DNA of 64,000 bases from Glaesserella australis (GCF_003260095.1 NZ_PTPX01000009.1:34803-98802), one strand, 5' to 3'; positions 41,264-50,804 are shown, counted from the stretch's first letter. Made by a program: numbers and translations. Notes: generated by a model from the sequence alone, not told the origin.

Positions 41264-41908
41264 TTAGGCTGGGAGTAAGTAATCACGCCCTGCAGGTTTA
41301 ATGGATACCGAGCCGTCAAATTTACCTTTGACTTCACCACTAAAGCCGTTGCCTGATTCGATAAAACCACGACCGTAGGTTGTGCCGTTGTCGTTTGGCA
41401 ACTCTAATTTGTATGGGAAGGTTTCTTTGTCGTAGAACAGTTTGCGTAGGCGTTTTTGCATTTCGGTACTTGGTGCGAAGAAGAAACTGAGTTTGAGAGA
41501 ACCAAATTCAATTTCACCAGGTTCGGTTTCTGTGCCTTCTGAACATACCGTCGTTACATCTTCTGTTGTGAGCGTATCATCCGACTTTTCAATATTTTTA
41601 ATCGCACAGAATTGGGCAGACCACTGTACCCGAGCTGCTTTCACGTTGGCATAGCTGGTTGGGAGATCTTTACCTACCCAATTCACTTCTTCGCAGAATT
41701 TGACTTTATCGCCACTGACAGAAAGCACAGGGTAAACACCATCAAGAGAGCCTGCACCAGTAATTTCAATGGCATCGCCTTTTTGATAGCCTGAGCTGGC
41801 AACGGTAATTTCATTAGTCGCAAGGGCAATGGCGGTAATCGCTTTTTGCCCCTCACGCCCTACGCCAATACGGAATTTTGTGCCTTTAAAGGGAGTTGTT
41901 TTTGCCAT
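41264..41908 (-). CDS. Major tail tube protein
   Basis: 214 residues, beta-rich (KGTKFRIGVGREGQKAITAI...), with the C-terminal GRGFIESGNGFSGEVKG...FDGSVSIKPAGRDYLL ending. It takes the gpV position between the tail-completion gene and G/GT. The terminator directly downstream should favour its high expression relative to the chaperone genes. Confidence 0.85.
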   Translation of the reverse strand: MAKTTPFKGTKFRIGVGREGQKAITAIALATNEITVASSGYQKGDAIEITGAGSLDGVYPVLSVSGDKVKFCEEVNWVGKDLPTSYANVKAARVQWSAQFCAIKNIEKSDDTLTTEDVTTVCSEGTETEPGEIEFGSLKLSFFFAPSTEMQKRLRKLFYDKETFPYKLELPNDNGTTYGRGFIESGNGFSGEVKGKFDGSVSIKPAGRDYLLPA

Positions 41909-41910
41909 AG

Positions 41911-42258
41911 TTAGTTATCCTCATAAGCAATTTGGTAAGAAAACATTCGCCGATGGAGTTTGGTATCGGCTTCGTAGTCACTAAAATCTGACTGCCTTTC
42001 TGCAAATTCAAAGGCGGAATTGACCGCTTGCTGAATCGGTTTGCGTAGGCGAAAAATGTCGTCAGGATTTGGACTATATATGTCGATTTGTACGGTGAAA
42101 TCGTCTAGATCACCATCTTCTAGTGCAGAATTTGGCGATATATTGGGAAATTGATAGACGATAACGGGGAAATTCCGATGATTGTCGGGGATCACTTCAT
42201 AAAAACAATGCCCTGCCACCAACGGCGACAGGGCCGAATAGAGTGTTTGTTGAATCAT
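41911..42258 (-). CDS. Tail terminator / completion protein (DUF3168-like)
   Basis: 115 residues (MIQQTLYSALSPLVAGHCFY...), resembling DUF3168/gpU-type proteins that cap the tail tube at the head-proximal end. It overlaps the HK97 gp10-like gene by 4 bp and is 2 bp from the tail tube gene. Confidence 0.75.
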   Translation of the reverse strand: MIQQTLYSALSPLVAGHCFYEVIPDNHRNFPVIVYQFPNISPNSALEDGDLDDFTVQIDIYSPNPDDIFRLRKPIQQAVNSAFEFAERQSDFSDYEADTKLHRRMFSYQIAYEDN

Positions 42259-42734
42259 TTGTTACCCTCATTGAGAATTTCAGTGCGTAAGGTGGAAATA
42301 ATGGTATTAGCCGCTTGCTGTTTACTTTGTTCAAAGGCTGGTCTTAAAAAAGGTTTGGCGGGCATTTTGCTTGTGCCAAACTCGACAAACCGCCAATAAA
42401 ACGGATCGTTTGGATTTTTTGCTCCGCTTTTGCCTGTTTTCCCTTTGAATTTTGCAATTTGCTTACCACTGAGGTTTTTAACAGAAATTAATGTGGTTGT
42501 TTTGCCGTTTTTACTGACTTTCGTCCGCTCAACAATGGAACGTTTGAGAGTGCCTTTTCGGCGGTGCGGTACGCTTTCTTGCAATACAGGAGCTTTGGCT
42601 CTGGCGGTATCTCGCACTATTCGCCCACCCGCTCGCATTGCTTTGGCTGAGATACGATTTCGTACCTTTTTATCTAGGGCTTGCAAGTTTTTCCCTAGCT
42701 CTTTGAGCCCATTAACTTTAACGCTCACGCTCAT
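42255..42734 (-). CDS. HK97 gp10-like tail/head joining protein
   Basis: 159 residues, basic (MSVSVKVNGLKELGKNLQAL...GRIVRDTARAKAP). Matches the HK97 gp10 family (gpZ-like), placed on the tail side of the connector. It overlaps both neighbours by a few bases. Confidence 0.82.
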   Translation of the reverse strand: MSVSVKVNGLKELGKNLQALDKKVRNRISAKAMRAGGRIVRDTARAKAPVLQESVPHRRKGTLKRSIVERTKVSKNGKTTTLISVKNLSGKQIAKFKGKTGKSGAKNPNDPFYWRFVEFGTSKMPAKPFLRPAFEQSKQQAANTIISTLRTEILNEGNK

Positions 42735-43050
42735 TTGCCACGTCCTTACACTGTAATAACAGCGTTTTGTTGAGTGATTTGTAGTTGATCACGCTGACGA
42801 TGTCGTAAATCTGCTCGTTAAATACCACTCGCATTGTGCTATCCACATTAGGCAAATAACGTAGCCAAATTTGCGTGGTCACTTCCGACTGTATTTGCGC
42901 TTCTGCAAAATACTCTCTACCTGAGAGCGGTTTCACTTCCGCCCAAACGTGATGCACATCTAGCCATTCGGCAATAGTGGCACCATAATCGCTTGGGCGG
43001 TTACGTTGTTTCTGCAATGTAATGCGGTGGCGAAGTCTGCCGATGTTCAA
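42718..43050 (-). CDS. Head closure protein (SPP1 gp16-like)
   Basis: 110 residues. The N-terminal MNIGRLRHRITLQKQ and SGREYFAEAQ...V are hallmarks of the phage head-tail joining family, which closes the portal channel after packaging. It overlaps the gp10-like gene by 17 bp. The 38 bp upstream carry a short direct repeat (TCCCCCTT twice). Confidence 0.87.
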   Translation of the reverse strand: MNIGRLRHRITLQKQRNRPSDYGATIAEWLDVHHVWAEVKPLSGREYFAEAQIQSEVTTQIWLRYLPNVDSTMRVVFNEQIYDIVSVINYKSLNKTLLLQCKDVANERER

Positions 43051-43088
43051 AAATCCCCCTTAATCCCCCTTTGATAAAGAGAGAACGG

Positions 43089-43409
43089 TTAAAGTGTAAT
43101 AAAGCGATACCGCTGAACAATGGCTTCTACGGTGGGTGGAATTGCAAAATTCGGTGAGTTATTTGCTTCATTCCAACCACTTCTGTTTTCGTAGTAGTGT
43201 GCTGTTAGCATTAAAATGGCTAATTTGAGATCATCATTGATTTCTAGAGCATCAGTCGGCGGTGGTGATGGTAATTTTTCAAACAAGGTGCGATTGGTTA
43301 AATTAGCGATGGTTGCTTTTGCTGAGTTCAGATAAGTTGTCAGCAGTTCATCTTCTAAATCGTGTTCAATGCGACACTGTTGTTTGACTTCATCAAGGGT
43401 AATTTTCAT
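43089..43409 (-). CDS. Head-tail connector (HK97 gp6-like)
   Basis: 106 residues. MKITLDEVKQQCRIEHDLEDELL and AHYYENRSGWNEAN match the gp6-like adaptor family that forms a ring beneath the portal. It lies directly after the capsid gene. Confidence 0.87.
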   Translation of the reverse strand: MKITLDEVKQQCRIEHDLEDELLTTYLNSAKATIANLTNRTLFEKLPSPPPTDALEINDDLKLAILMLTAHYYENRSGWNEANNSPNFAIPPTVEAIVQRYRFITL

Positions 43410-43447
43410 AACACCTCACAAATCAGGTGGGATTACCCCACCTGAAA

Positions 43448-44644
43448 CTATTTACCCACTAAGGCTTTGATTGCCGAAGTATCTTCCAACACACAGTCGA
43501 AACGGTGGAAGGCTAAGAAACCAACCTGATCAAATTCCGCATAGCGTTCTACAAGACGTTTTAAGGTCATATAAGATACTCGGCGGACGATGAAACGATT
43601 GAAATCGCCTAAGTAGATGAATTTATTACCTGTACCAATATCTTTGATACCTTGGTCGATAACATATTGGTGGCCTAAAATGGTGGCTGGGGCAACACCA
43701 CGAATATCAGGCAACCAAATTGGGCGTTTTTGTGCATCTTCCATTTCTTGTAAAAGGCGGAAGGTGTTGTCGTTAAAGGCTAAACGAGTGTTGCCTGCGC
43801 CACGATAGGCAGGGTCGATAGAGTGAATTAAGGCATTGATGTCTTTCCAGTCCACTTTACCTGCAGCCGCTGCGGTGGTTGTACCCGTTACACTCACTTC
43901 TAAGCCTTTTGGTTGAGCAGGCGAACCTACACCTGTGCCTTGAATTAAGAACTTCGCTTCTGCACGGCCGATACGCTCAGCAATGCGTTGAGCAAGGTAG
44001 CCTTCAATATCAATCGCACTGTCTTGCAACAATTCGTTTGAAACACGAATAATTTTAGACGTGAGTTTTTTCACACCTAAGTTTGCCACACCAAAACTGG
44101 TATCCATTTCGGTCGCAGCTTGGTTTTCGCCAATCAACTCACCAATTTCAGCGGTACTATCTGCAGTGATCCATTCGATATTGCGACCATCTGATGTGGT
44201 AAGAATTTTACTGACTGAAGCAATACCACCATAGGCTTTCATCTGTTCAACAATGCGTGCTTGAAACTCTTTGGGTACGGTGTAGCCACCGTGTTCATTG
44301 GTGCCAACAGATTGAGCACGCATTTCCGCCAAGATCTTACGCTGTTCAGGCGACATATCCGCCATACCACGACGTAGGAACTCGTCAAAGACATTGCCTT
44401 GTTCTTCTTGCGCTTGACGTTTGTCATCTTGTGGTGGTGGCGTTTCTTCGACAAAGGTTTTGTCTAAGGCTCGTAAATCTTCTTCACGCTGAATTTGAGT
44501 GTCGAGATTATCGAGTTCCTTTTTCATATTTTCCCAAGTGGTGCGTTGATCGACCGTCCATTCGTTTTCACCAATGGTTTCGTGTAGATTACGCATATTT
44601 CCAGCAAGGGCGGTACGTTTTTGTTGAAGTTCTTTTAAACTCAT
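43448..44644 (-). CDS. Major capsid protein, HK97 fold
   Basis: 398 residues. Residues 1-95 are a charged coiled coil (KELQQKRTALAGNMRNLHET...), the delta scaffold domain removed by the prohead protease. The mature shell protein starts near residue 115 (NEHGGYTVPKEFQARI). The C-terminal region VERYAEFDQVGFLAFHRFDC is typical of the family. It is flanked upstream by the protease, as in HK97. Confidence 0.93.
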   Translation of the reverse strand: MSLKELQQKRTALAGNMRNLHETIGENEWTVDQRTTWENMKKELDNLDTQIQREEDLRALDKTFVEETPPPQDDKRQAQEEQGNVFDEFLRRGMADMSPEQRKILAEMRAQSVGTNEHGGYTVPKEFQARIVEQMKAYGGIASVSKILTTSDGRNIEWITADSTAEIGELIGENQAATEMDTSFGVANLGVKKLTSKIIRVSNELLQDSAIDIEGYLAQRIAERIGRAEAKFLIQGTGVGSPAQPKGLEVSVTGTTTAAAAGKVDWKDINALIHSIDPAYRGAGNTRLAFNDNTFRLLQEMEDAQKRPIWLPDIRGVAPATILGHQYVIDQGIKDIGTGNKFIYLGDFNRFIVRRVSYMTLKRLVERYAEFDQVGFLAFHRFDCVLEDTSAIKALVGK

Positions 44645-44673
44645 AGTGGTTTCCTTTTTGATGAAGTGGGAAT

Positions 44674-44716
44674 AAAAAAACGGTCAGACTTGCAAAAAAC
44701 TGGCAATATCTGACCG
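44674..44716 (-). terminator. Hairpin with T-run between protease and capsid genes
   Basis: CGGTCAGA (44681-44688) pairs with TCTGACCG (44709-44716), with an inner TTGC/GCAA stem. The minus-strand RNA then reads TTTTTTT (44674-44680). One arm is part of an uptake sequence (ACCGCTTGT at 44713). It could be a conditional terminator or protect the capsid mRNA 5' end. Confidence 0.7.
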
Positions 44717-44730
44717 CTTGTAAGGCAAAA

Positions 44731-45330
44731 TTAAGCTGAAATCAGCTGTAAAAAACGCTCCCGAGCGGAGCGTTGATTGATAGCATTTTTGATTGCACCT
44801 GAATGACGTGCTTCTTTCCACGCTTCCAGTGAGCGAAGGGTACTGCTTGCTTCTTGGTAAGCGGGATAGGTGACGGGGCTAACATCGTACAGTCGGGAAA
44901 TTTTGTGGATTTCACGAATGATCACGCCATCATCGTTTTCATACCATTCGTCGCCATTACGGGCAATGCGGAATGCAAACGACGATTGCGTGATGTCACC
45001 ACGTTGCAATGGGGCAATCACTAAATCCCGAATGGTTGGGGTATCAGGGGCGGTGATGTCGTATTTTAAGCCTGTTTCATCAACGGATAGGCTTAATGTT
45101 CCTGCAGTGCTTCTGCCTAAAATGAAGTTTGGATCGTGGTTAAATAAGCCACGCACATCATCATTTAGGCAATCATCAAATGCGCCTGGCATAATAATTT
45201 CACGAAAGCCCCACATGACTTCTGATTTGCTGTTAAATACCGAGCCATAACCGATAATATGCGTGGGTTCATCTTCTCGTTTTTCTGCTCGGACTTCGCC
45301 GAGATAAGATCGTTTTTCAATATCACTCAT
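44731..45330 (-). CDS. Prohead maturation protease (HK97 type)
   Basis: 199 residues from the ATG at 45330, which has AGGAG upstream; the frame continues right inside the portal gene. Catalytic His in LFNHDPNFILGR and Ser in DITQSSFAFR match the U35/S78 serine protease family. It cleaves the capsid delta domain. It overlaps the portal stop by 8 bp. Confidence 0.9.
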   Translation of the reverse strand: MSDIEKRSYLGEVRAEKREDEPTHIIGYGSVFNSKSEVMWGFREIIMPGAFDDCLNDDVRGLFNHDPNFILGRSTAGTLSLSVDETGLKYDITAPDTPTIRDLVIAPLQRGDITQSSFAFRIARNGDEWYENDDGVIIREIHKISRLYDVSPVTYPAYQEASSTLRSLEAWKEARHSGAIKNAINQRSARERFLQLISA

Positions 45331-46540
45331 TCGGTTGCTCCTGTTGGTTGTTATCTTTGATTTGTTGTGCGGCATTGACGCTGACAAGAAACTCGTCTAA
45401 GCCTTCTACTGGGTTCATATCTTCAAACATTCGGGCTTCGTTACGGCTCATCCAACCGTCTATGATGGCATTATGGTAGAACGCAGCACGCTCTGTTGGT
45501 GTGCCACGCATAATGCCTGATAGATTAAATTTGACGAAATAGCCTGCTTTTCTTTCCGCTTGTGTGAAGACTTTGCGATTGATCTCTTGCTCCCAATTCA
45601 CAATCCAAGGCATTAGACTGTATCGGATAAATTGGATAGTTTGCTCGGAAATGTTAGAAAAGGTGGCTTTTTCTAAGTCGTTGATCATATGCGCTGGCAC
45701 ATTGAAAATCCCTGCAATCTCTGAGCGGTTGAGCTTCATCATTGAGAGTAATTCGGTATCCACTGGCGAAATTGTCAGTGCCTTGTAGTCTAAGTCTGCT
45801 GGTAAGAGAATGGTTTTGTTCTCTTTTTTGCGTAACTCTAACTGTGCCTTTTCCCACATTTTTTTGAAGTTATCCCACGCACTGGCATTCACTTGCTGTT
45901 TCATTGTGACAATACCAGAGGGGCGAGCATTCCCATTGAAAAAGCCTTTGGCAAAATCTCGTGCATCTAGCCCTAAACCAATGGTTTCAGCGTGTTGCTG
46001 AATCACTGATTTTCCCTGTTTAAGTGATGTTCCCAATGCTTTAATGTGGATCATCTCATCAGGGTTGATGGCTAAAGTTTCATCTTCATTGTAATAGCCA
46101 TAGACATAGCGATTACCATTTTTGAGCAGTTGTACAAGCCAAGGCTCACGAGTTTCAAGGCTAGTCACTTCGCCTTTTTTATTGCGTTCAATATGTAAGT
46201 AGGCATTGCCATAGAGTAATACCGCACTTTGGTTATATTCCCGCATTTTGTAGGACGTTTGCCAGAAATTCGGGCTGTCGTGCAGTAGGTAGAACAGTGG
46301 GTGATCTCTAGCCCCTTCAATTTTGTCTTTCTCTTTGCGTAAAACGTGTAGCGGTAATTGAGCCAGTGAGCTTGCTAATACATTGACACAGGCGTAAACC
46401 GCTGCCGATTTCATCGCAAGATCAGGGCTAACCGTTCTCCCGATACCTCCACCAAAGAGTTCATCAACGGCATTTTCTGCCGAGAGTGGTATTTGCGGAT
46501 TTTCTAGCGAGCGTGGCTCGAAAAGTTGGTCGAAAATCAT
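45323..46540 (-). CDS. Portal protein (HK97 family)
   Basis: 405 residues. VYACVNVLASSLAQLPLHVLR (about 50-70) and NVPAHMINDLEKATFSN (about 285) are typical of HK97-like portals, which form the dodecameric DNA gate. The ATG overlaps the stop of a 50-residue upstream gene (ATGA). Confidence 0.93.
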   Translation of the reverse strand: MIFDQLFEPRSLENPQIPLSAENAVDELFGGGIGRTVSPDLAMKSAAVYACVNVLASSLAQLPLHVLRKEKDKIEGARDHPLFYLLHDSPNFWQTSYKMREYNQSAVLLYGNAYLHIERNKKGEVTSLETREPWLVQLLKNGNRYVYGYYNEDETLAINPDEMIHIKALGTSLKQGKSVIQQHAETIGLGLDARDFAKGFFNGNARPSGIVTMKQQVNASAWDNFKKMWEKAQLELRKKENKTILLPADLDYKALTISPVDTELLSMMKLNRSEIAGIFNVPAHMINDLEKATFSNISEQTIQFIRYSLMPWIVNWEQEINRKVFTQAERKAGYFVKFNLSGIMRGTPTERAAFYHNAIIDGWMSRNEARMFEDMNPVEGLDEFLVSVNAAQQIKDNNQQEQPNE

Positions 46541-46689
46541 CGTTTACTCCGTGCGGAAAATAAGGCATAAAGCAACAGTAGCCCACCGCCAACCATTAAG
46601 GCAATCGGTAAGCCAAACTGCAGATAAACGCCATAGCAAAGCATTGCTGTGCCAGCAATACCGACAAGATCAGTGAGAAAGTTTTTCAT
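46537..46689 (-). CDS. 50-residue membrane protein between TerL and portal
   Basis: A short gene of 51 codons, MKNFLTDLVGIAGTAMLCYG..., with two hydrophobic segments (about 8-24 and 27-45) and a basic end (SARSKR). It overlaps the portal start by ATGA, which supports translation. Small membrane genes at this position occur in other HK97-like phages; function unknown. It could be holin-like. Confidence 0.7.
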   Translation of the reverse strand: MKNFLTDLVGIAGTAMLCYGVYLQFGLPIALMVGGGLLLLYALFSARSKR

Positions 46690-46733
46690 AGGATTTCCGT
46701 TACAAGCGGTCAAATATTGGGTGATTTTTGCAA

Positions 46734-48437
46734 TTACAACGTTAGAATTTCATCAGGCATATAGCCGTCATCATCATTGAGCATTAGCCGCCCGATTGCC
46801 ATCATTAAGCCAACTGCTCCGTCAATTTTGTTTTCGGGAATTTCTTTGACGGGGCGGACAATATCATCATTCCCTGCTGTATATTTACCGACCACATTCC
46901 CGATACACCACGTCATAATCGGATTGCCGTCGTGATGAAATCTGCCCGCTTCGATAGCAGCTTCAAGTTCTTTCATTGGGTCAGATAAGTTGGTGTAGTT
47001 TTGGGTAATGGTTATCGGATTTAAGCCTTCGTCCGCTAAGTCGTGGCTGATAGCGATTGCACCGTGTGGGTCAATCGGGCAAGCAACGACTTTATGCTCT
47101 TTGTTGGTATCTTTGATGCTTTCCAAGATCTCTCGGTAATCGACTTCTGCACCGTCTGTTGCAGTAAGATGTCCGCTTACTACCCATTTTTGATATTTAT
47201 CCACCACTCGTTTAAGCGCTGTGTCTGTGCTGAAAATGGTATCTTCTGGCACGAAAAATTTTGGGGCAATACAGTAATAGTGGCGTTTGCCGTCTATTAT
47301 TCGGGTAAATACTGGCACTAGGCTATTCATATCGAGCTTGCGAGCCATATCTAAGCCGAGTACCACATCTTCGCCAGCAAAATCATCAAGGGTTAGGCTG
47401 TCATCACGACAATTTTCCCAACTCACCATATTGAAGAAACTCTCTTTTGCCGATACCCAAACATTTAGGTGTTTGGTTTTGAATTTGTTGGTAAAGCGTG
47501 GGTTATTGATCGCCTGTTTTTGTTGGCTTTCAAGGTAATCACCATAAACAGAAATATCAAAATTGGGGTTGGCTTTGCGTAAGATGACTGGATCAGTCCA
47601 GTCGTCATCTTCATCAATGGTGTAAATCATTCCAAACAATTCATCATTCGGGGTTGTACCATTGAGCATATCAATCACTTCTCGACGTTTGTCGTAGCAC
47701 GGCCCTTCGATGTTGTAACCTGCAGTGGTGATGATCCACATTAGCGGTTGTTTTCTTGCCCCCATACCTGTGAGCATAGTTGTATAAAGTTCATCATCTT
47801 TGTGTTCGTGATATTCATCGACTATCGCACAGCTTGGGGATTGCCCATCGCCTGGTGTGCCGATTAAGGGTTCAAAGCGTGAACCATCGGCTGGTCGGTT
47901 CAGGTTTGATGCGTTTACTTCAATGCCAAATGTTTGGCGAAGTAAGTCGGTGTTTTTACACATTAGCCGAGCAGGTCGGAAAACTTCCCACGCTTGCTTT
48001 TCTGTGGTTGCCCCTGAATAGATTTCTGCACCAAATTCGTTATCCATACAGAACATATATAGCCCTACGCCTGCGGAAATCGCTGACTTGCCGTTTTTGC
48101 GTGGAATTTCGGTATAAACTTGGCGATATTTACGTAAGTTGTTGGATTTTCGCAACCAGCCAAAGGCATTAGCAATAATGAATAATTGCCACGCTTCAAG
48201 GGTGATACTTTGTCGCCGCATTGCCCATTCGCCCTTGGTGTGAGGTAAGTATTGGATAAACTTACACGCCTTTTCCGCTTTTTCATTGTCGAAATGGTAG
48301 GGGAACGCAAGATCTTGCTGTTTTTCCAAGTCGTCTAAATGGCGTTGGCAGGCTTTTTTGATGTAACGGCAAGCGGCAATTTTGCCAGATACGACATCTT
48401 GGGCGTATTTGTTAGCTTTTTCTACGTTATTCATCAT
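46734..48437 (-). CDS. Terminase large subunit
   Basis: 567 residues, HK97-type packaging ATPase/nuclease. The N-terminal ATPase has Walker A-like [10 protein letters not shown] (about 111) and Walker B-like [11 protein letters not shown]. The C-terminal RNase H-like nuclease starts with [17 protein letters not shown] (about 365). It overlaps the small subunit by 4 bp. An uptake sequence lies just downstream (46702). Confidence 0.94.
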   Translation of the reverse strand: MMNNVEKANKYAQDVVSGKIAACRYIKKACQRHLDDLEKQQDLAFPYHFDNEKAEKACKFIQYLPHTKGEWAMRRQSITLEAWQLFIIANAFGWLRKSNNLRKYRQVYTEIPRKNGKSAISAGVGLYMFCMDNEFGAEIYSGATTEKQAWEVFRPARLMCKNTDLLRQTFGIEVNASNLNRPADGSRFEPLIGTPGDGQSPSCAIVDEYHEHKDDELYTTMLTGMGARKQPLMWIITTAGYNIEGPCYDKRREVIDMLNGTTPNDELFGMIYTIDEDDDWTDPVILRKANPNFDISVYGDYLESQQKQAINNPRFTNKFKTKHLNVWVSAKESFFNMVSWENCRDDSLTLDDFAGEDVVLGLDMARKLDMNSLVPVFTRIIDGKRHYYCIAPKFFVPEDTIFSTDTALKRVVDKYQKWVVSGHLTATDGAEVDYREILESIKDTNKEHKVVACPIDPHGAIAISHDLADEGLNPITITQNYTNLSDPMKELEAAIEAGRFHHDGNPIMTWCIGNVVGKYTAGNDDIVRPVKEIPENKIDGAVGLMMAIGRLMLNDDDGYMPDEILTL

Positions 48438-48919
48438 TGTAATAGCTCTGCGAATGGGTTGTTGTGTGCTTCATCTGCTTTACCGATAAGCCGTTGGCGA
48501 CTACTTGGGTCTAAGCCGAGTAGTGATCCGAACGTGGACATTTGGCGAACAGCTTCATTAAACACGGTAAAGGCTGGATTTTTTGATAATCCGCCATTAC
48601 CGTTCTCAACAAAAGTGCCATACTTATCAATGTCCTTACAGGCAATGTTGCGGTTTTGGTAGGCAAGGCAGTAGTTGGCAACGGTTTCAAGATCCGTTTG
48701 GAATAGTACGCCTTGCGGAAGTAATTCTTTCAATAAAAAAGCCCACATTCGCTTGCCATCTTCATTGAGTTGGGGTGGTGGTGGGCTGTGTTCGTTAAAT
48801 TCGCTGAATTGGGGTTCGTTTTCATTCAGCTTGCGTTTACCAGGGTTGCCTCGACGTTCTTTCACTTTCGTCGGGGTGGGTTTTCTACCTCGCCCTGGCG
48901 TAGTGGCTTTTCCTGTCAT
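48434..48919 (-). CDS. Terminase small subunit, P27 family
   Basis: 161 residues. The basic N-terminus [20 protein letters not shown] and [20 protein letters not shown] match P27-type small terminases, which recognise the packaging site. It pairs with the HNH endonuclease upstream, the usual set in cos-type HK97-like phages. Confidence 0.9.
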   Translation of the reverse strand: MTGKATTPGRGRKPTPTKVKERRGNPGKRKLNENEPQFSEFNEHSPPPPQLNEDGKRMWAFLLKELLPQGVLFQTDLETVANYCLAYQNRNIACKDIDKYGTFVENGNGGLSKNPAFTVFNEAVRQMSTFGSLLGLDPSSRQRLIGKADEAHNNPFAELLQ

Positions 48920-48935
48920 TTGGCATTTACCCTAA

Positions 48936-49028
48936 AATTTTAATTTTGCGGTTGTAAAAATTGAGTTCCGGGGGCGGTTTTTGGGGCAAAAGGTGGTAGA
49001 GATTTACCCCCCCCACCTTGATAGAACG
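48936..49028 (-). other. Candidate cos / packaging region
   Basis: The 109 noncoding bases between the HNH gene and terS contain GGGGGCGG (about 48970), AAGGTGG (48989-48995) inverted as CCACCTT (49013-49019), and a run of eight C (49007-49014). cos sites of HNH/P27-terminase phages lie here and are GC-rich. The exact nick positions cannot be read from sequence. Confidence 0.4.
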
Positions 49029-49379
49029 TCATCTCAATCTCTCTCGAGCAGTTTTATTTTTGTGACATGCATCACATAAACTTTGTAAATTGGATAATGA
49101 ATCTGTTCCACCGTGAGCTTTTGCCACAATATGATCGACCGTTGTTGCTGTCACATATAAGCCTTTGCTTAAACAGCTTTGGCAGAGATAACTGTCTCGT
49201 TCGAGCACAAAGCCTCTTAGCTTACGCCATTCAGCACCGTAACCACGTTGCGTTGCTGTTCTACCTTTCTGATGTCGTTGCCAACCGCAACCACGATGTT
49301 GCTCACAATATCCACTACGATCTGTCGTAATATGTGGGCAACCTTGTTTGCGACAGGCTTTTGCGATACGTGGTGGCAT
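49029..49379 (-). CDS. HNH endonuclease next to terminase
   Basis: 116 residues from the ATG at 49379 (AAGGG upstream). Two zinc-binding cysteine pairs are seen in CQSCLSK and CDACHKNK; the HNH core is TVDHIVAKAHGGTDSLSNLQ. In HK97-like phages this protein works with the terminase to cut cos. Confidence 0.9.
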   Translation of the reverse strand: MPPRIAKACRKQGCPHITTDRSGYCEQHRGCGWQRHQKGRTATQRGYGAEWRKLRGFVLERDSYLCQSCLSKGLYVTATTVDHIVAKAHGGTDSLSNLQSLCDACHKNKTARERLR

Positions 49380-49453
49380 AATTACCCTTACTAAATTATT
49401 AAAAAAAGAGCGATCATCTGACCGCTCTCTATCGTGACACAAACGTTAATCAG

Positions 49454-49738
49454 CTATTTAAACCCTTGCTTAGTTCGTGCTTGCCACTCTCTAATGCTAT
49501 CAATCTGACCCGCACACAAGTCACGCTCTCCCATCACTTTGACAAGATACTCGATAGCATCGCCATAGGTTGTGCCACTAAACTCTGACCGCTCACACTG
49601 CACTAAAAAGGCTTGCGGTGGATATAAATACTCAATCTTTGTCCTTGCTGTGCAACTGCTTAAGCTCATCGACAACAGGGCGAGGCAAAGCAGTAACGCC
49701 ACACGGCTCTTTCTGTAAAATAGATTTAATCTGTTCAT
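49454..49738 (-). CDS. Outer spanin (Rz1-like lipoprotein)
   Basis: 94 residues from the ATG at 49738 (GGAG upstream). A hydrophobic signal ends in LSSC (Cys29), so it should be an outer-membrane lipoprotein. Its start lies inside Rz in another frame, the classic Rz/Rz1 nesting, but it continues past the Rz end. It completes lysis by fusing inner and outer membranes together with Rz. Confidence 0.82.
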   Translation of the reverse strand: MNRLNLFYRKSRVALLLCLALLSMSLSSCTARTKIEYLYPPQAFLVQCERSEFSGTTYGDAIEYLVKVMGERDLCAGQIDSIREWQARTKQGFK

Positions 49739-49988
49739 TACTCTGCTCCACCTGCTTTCGTAGTTTATTTGCAACGTTTTGCTGATATTCAACCGCTTGT
49801 CGCTCTTGTTGCAGTTGCATTGTCAGCTTATTGTTTGCTTCTTGCTGTTGCTCAATGGTTTGGGCTTGCGTCTGGTTCTCGGCTGTTAATGCACTTATCC
49901 TCTGTGACTGACCCCACGACCACGCACACAAGCCCAAAATCACAATGGCACAAACGCCATAAATTAGTTGGTTAAACCTGCTAAACAT
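49632..49988 (-). CDS. Inner spanin (Rz-like)
   Basis: 118 residues: one N-terminal membrane helix (about 7-26, LIYGVCAIVILGLCAWSWG), then a long Gln/Glu-rich coiled coil (about 30-95) in the periplasm. It overlaps the lysozyme by 25 bp and encloses the start of Rz1. Confidence 0.87.
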   Translation of the reverse strand: MFSRFNQLIYGVCAIVILGLCAWSWGQSQRISALTAENQTQAQTIEQQQEANNKLTMQLQQERQAVEYQQNVANKLRKQVEQSNEQIKSILQKEPCGVTALPRPVVDELKQLHSKDKD

Positions 49989-50506
49989 AATGTACGCTCT
50001 TTCTCACGACGGATTTCTAAACCGCGCAATTTCTTGCCACCCGCGTAAACCCACTTAGGCAATTCATTACACGCACCTACATAATCGCCACTACGGATTT
50101 TGCGGAAGAAAGTGGATTTACTCGTTGCACCACACCCAACATTAAACGTCAGCGAAGTAGCAACATCAAACACCGACTGCGGAATATCACCACCGTTTGC
50201 GTAACGGTTCACACATTTTTCCGCATTTTTAATATCGACCAACCAACGCTCAGCAATCTCTTTGTCTGTGTAAACTTTTCTTTCAATCTTACCGCTTGAC
50301 GCTTCCGTTGAACCAATACCAACAGTAAGCACATTTGCAGGACACAAATAAGGCTCACGTTTACAACCTTCTGCATCGCCGATAATCTCAAGCCCTTGCT
50401 GACTTGTACGAAATTGACCGTGAAAATCTGTATTTAACACCGCAATAATGGCACTGACAAAACAAACCCCACCGCCAAATTTACCTAGTGTTTTTATTCG
50501 GCTCAT
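49964..50506 (-). CDS. Endolysin, GH24 lysozyme, SAR type
   Basis: 180 residues. The catalytic set is Glu46, Cys55 and Thr61 (E-8-C-5-T), the D/C variant of the T4/P21 lysozyme family. The N-terminus has a weak hydrophobic helix (about 10-25, FGGGVCFVSAIIAVLN), as expected for a signal-anchor-release endolysin exported by Sec. It overlaps holin and Rz genes. Confidence 0.9.
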   Translation of the reverse strand: MSRIKTLGKFGGGVCFVSAIIAVLNTDFHGQFRTSQQGLEIIGDAEGCKREPYLCPANVLTVGIGSTEASSGKIERKVYTDKEIAERWLVDIKNAEKCVNRYANGGDIPQSVFDVATSLTFNVGCGATSKSTFFRKIRSGDYVGACNELPKWVYAGGKKLRGLEIRREKERTLCLAGLTN

Positions 50507-50780
50507 CTCTTAATCCTCTTGAGAGTTGTTGTTTACGTATCTGATGCATTTCTTCAAGGTGGCGCATCTCTGCTTTATGCTTTTCTTCAGCCCTTTCTTC
50601 TTGGCGTTTTTTTATTTTCCCTTCTCGGCATTTTGAGTACATATTAACTAGCGCTGTAATAATCCCTAGAGCCAAACTAATGAACATTAAATTTTGTTGT
50701 TCGCCTAACCATGCTAACCAACCTGTAAGCCCATTCCATGCATAGCTCTGCATTCCTGCATCTCTCATAGCATTTTTCAT
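50481..50780 (-). CDS. Holin-like protein, single membrane helix
   Basis: 99 residues: an N-terminal amphipathic part, a hydrophobic helix (about 32-48, MFISLALGIITALVNMY) and a very charged Lys/Glu/Arg tail. It is first in the lysis cassette and overlaps the endolysin by 26 bp, so holin or pinholin is the best call. The family is not certain. Confidence 0.7.
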   Translation of the reverse strand: MKNAMRDAGMQSYAWNGLTGWLAWLGEQQNLMFISLALGIITALVNMYSKCREGKIKKRQEERAEEKHKAEMRHLEEMHQIRKQQLSRGLRDEPNKNTR

Positions 50781-50804
50781 ACCTTAGCCCTCATATCAGG
50801 CAAT

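Noticed and set aside
43051..43088. Short repeat TCCCCCTT twice between head genes as a regulatory site.
   Set aside because: Only two copies, close to the start of one gene; similar C-rich strings are common and nothing further supports a function.
44257..44646. A 129-codon reading frame antisense to the capsid gene.
   Set aside because: It is the mirror of a well-conserved capsid gene and has no ribosome site.
44665..44679. A 15-bp match (AGTGGGAATAAAAAA) to the end of guaA (23790-23804), as a possible right attachment site.
   Set aside because: It lies in the leader of the capsid gene inside the phage structural block, so it cannot be the prophage end. Poly-A makes a chance match easy.
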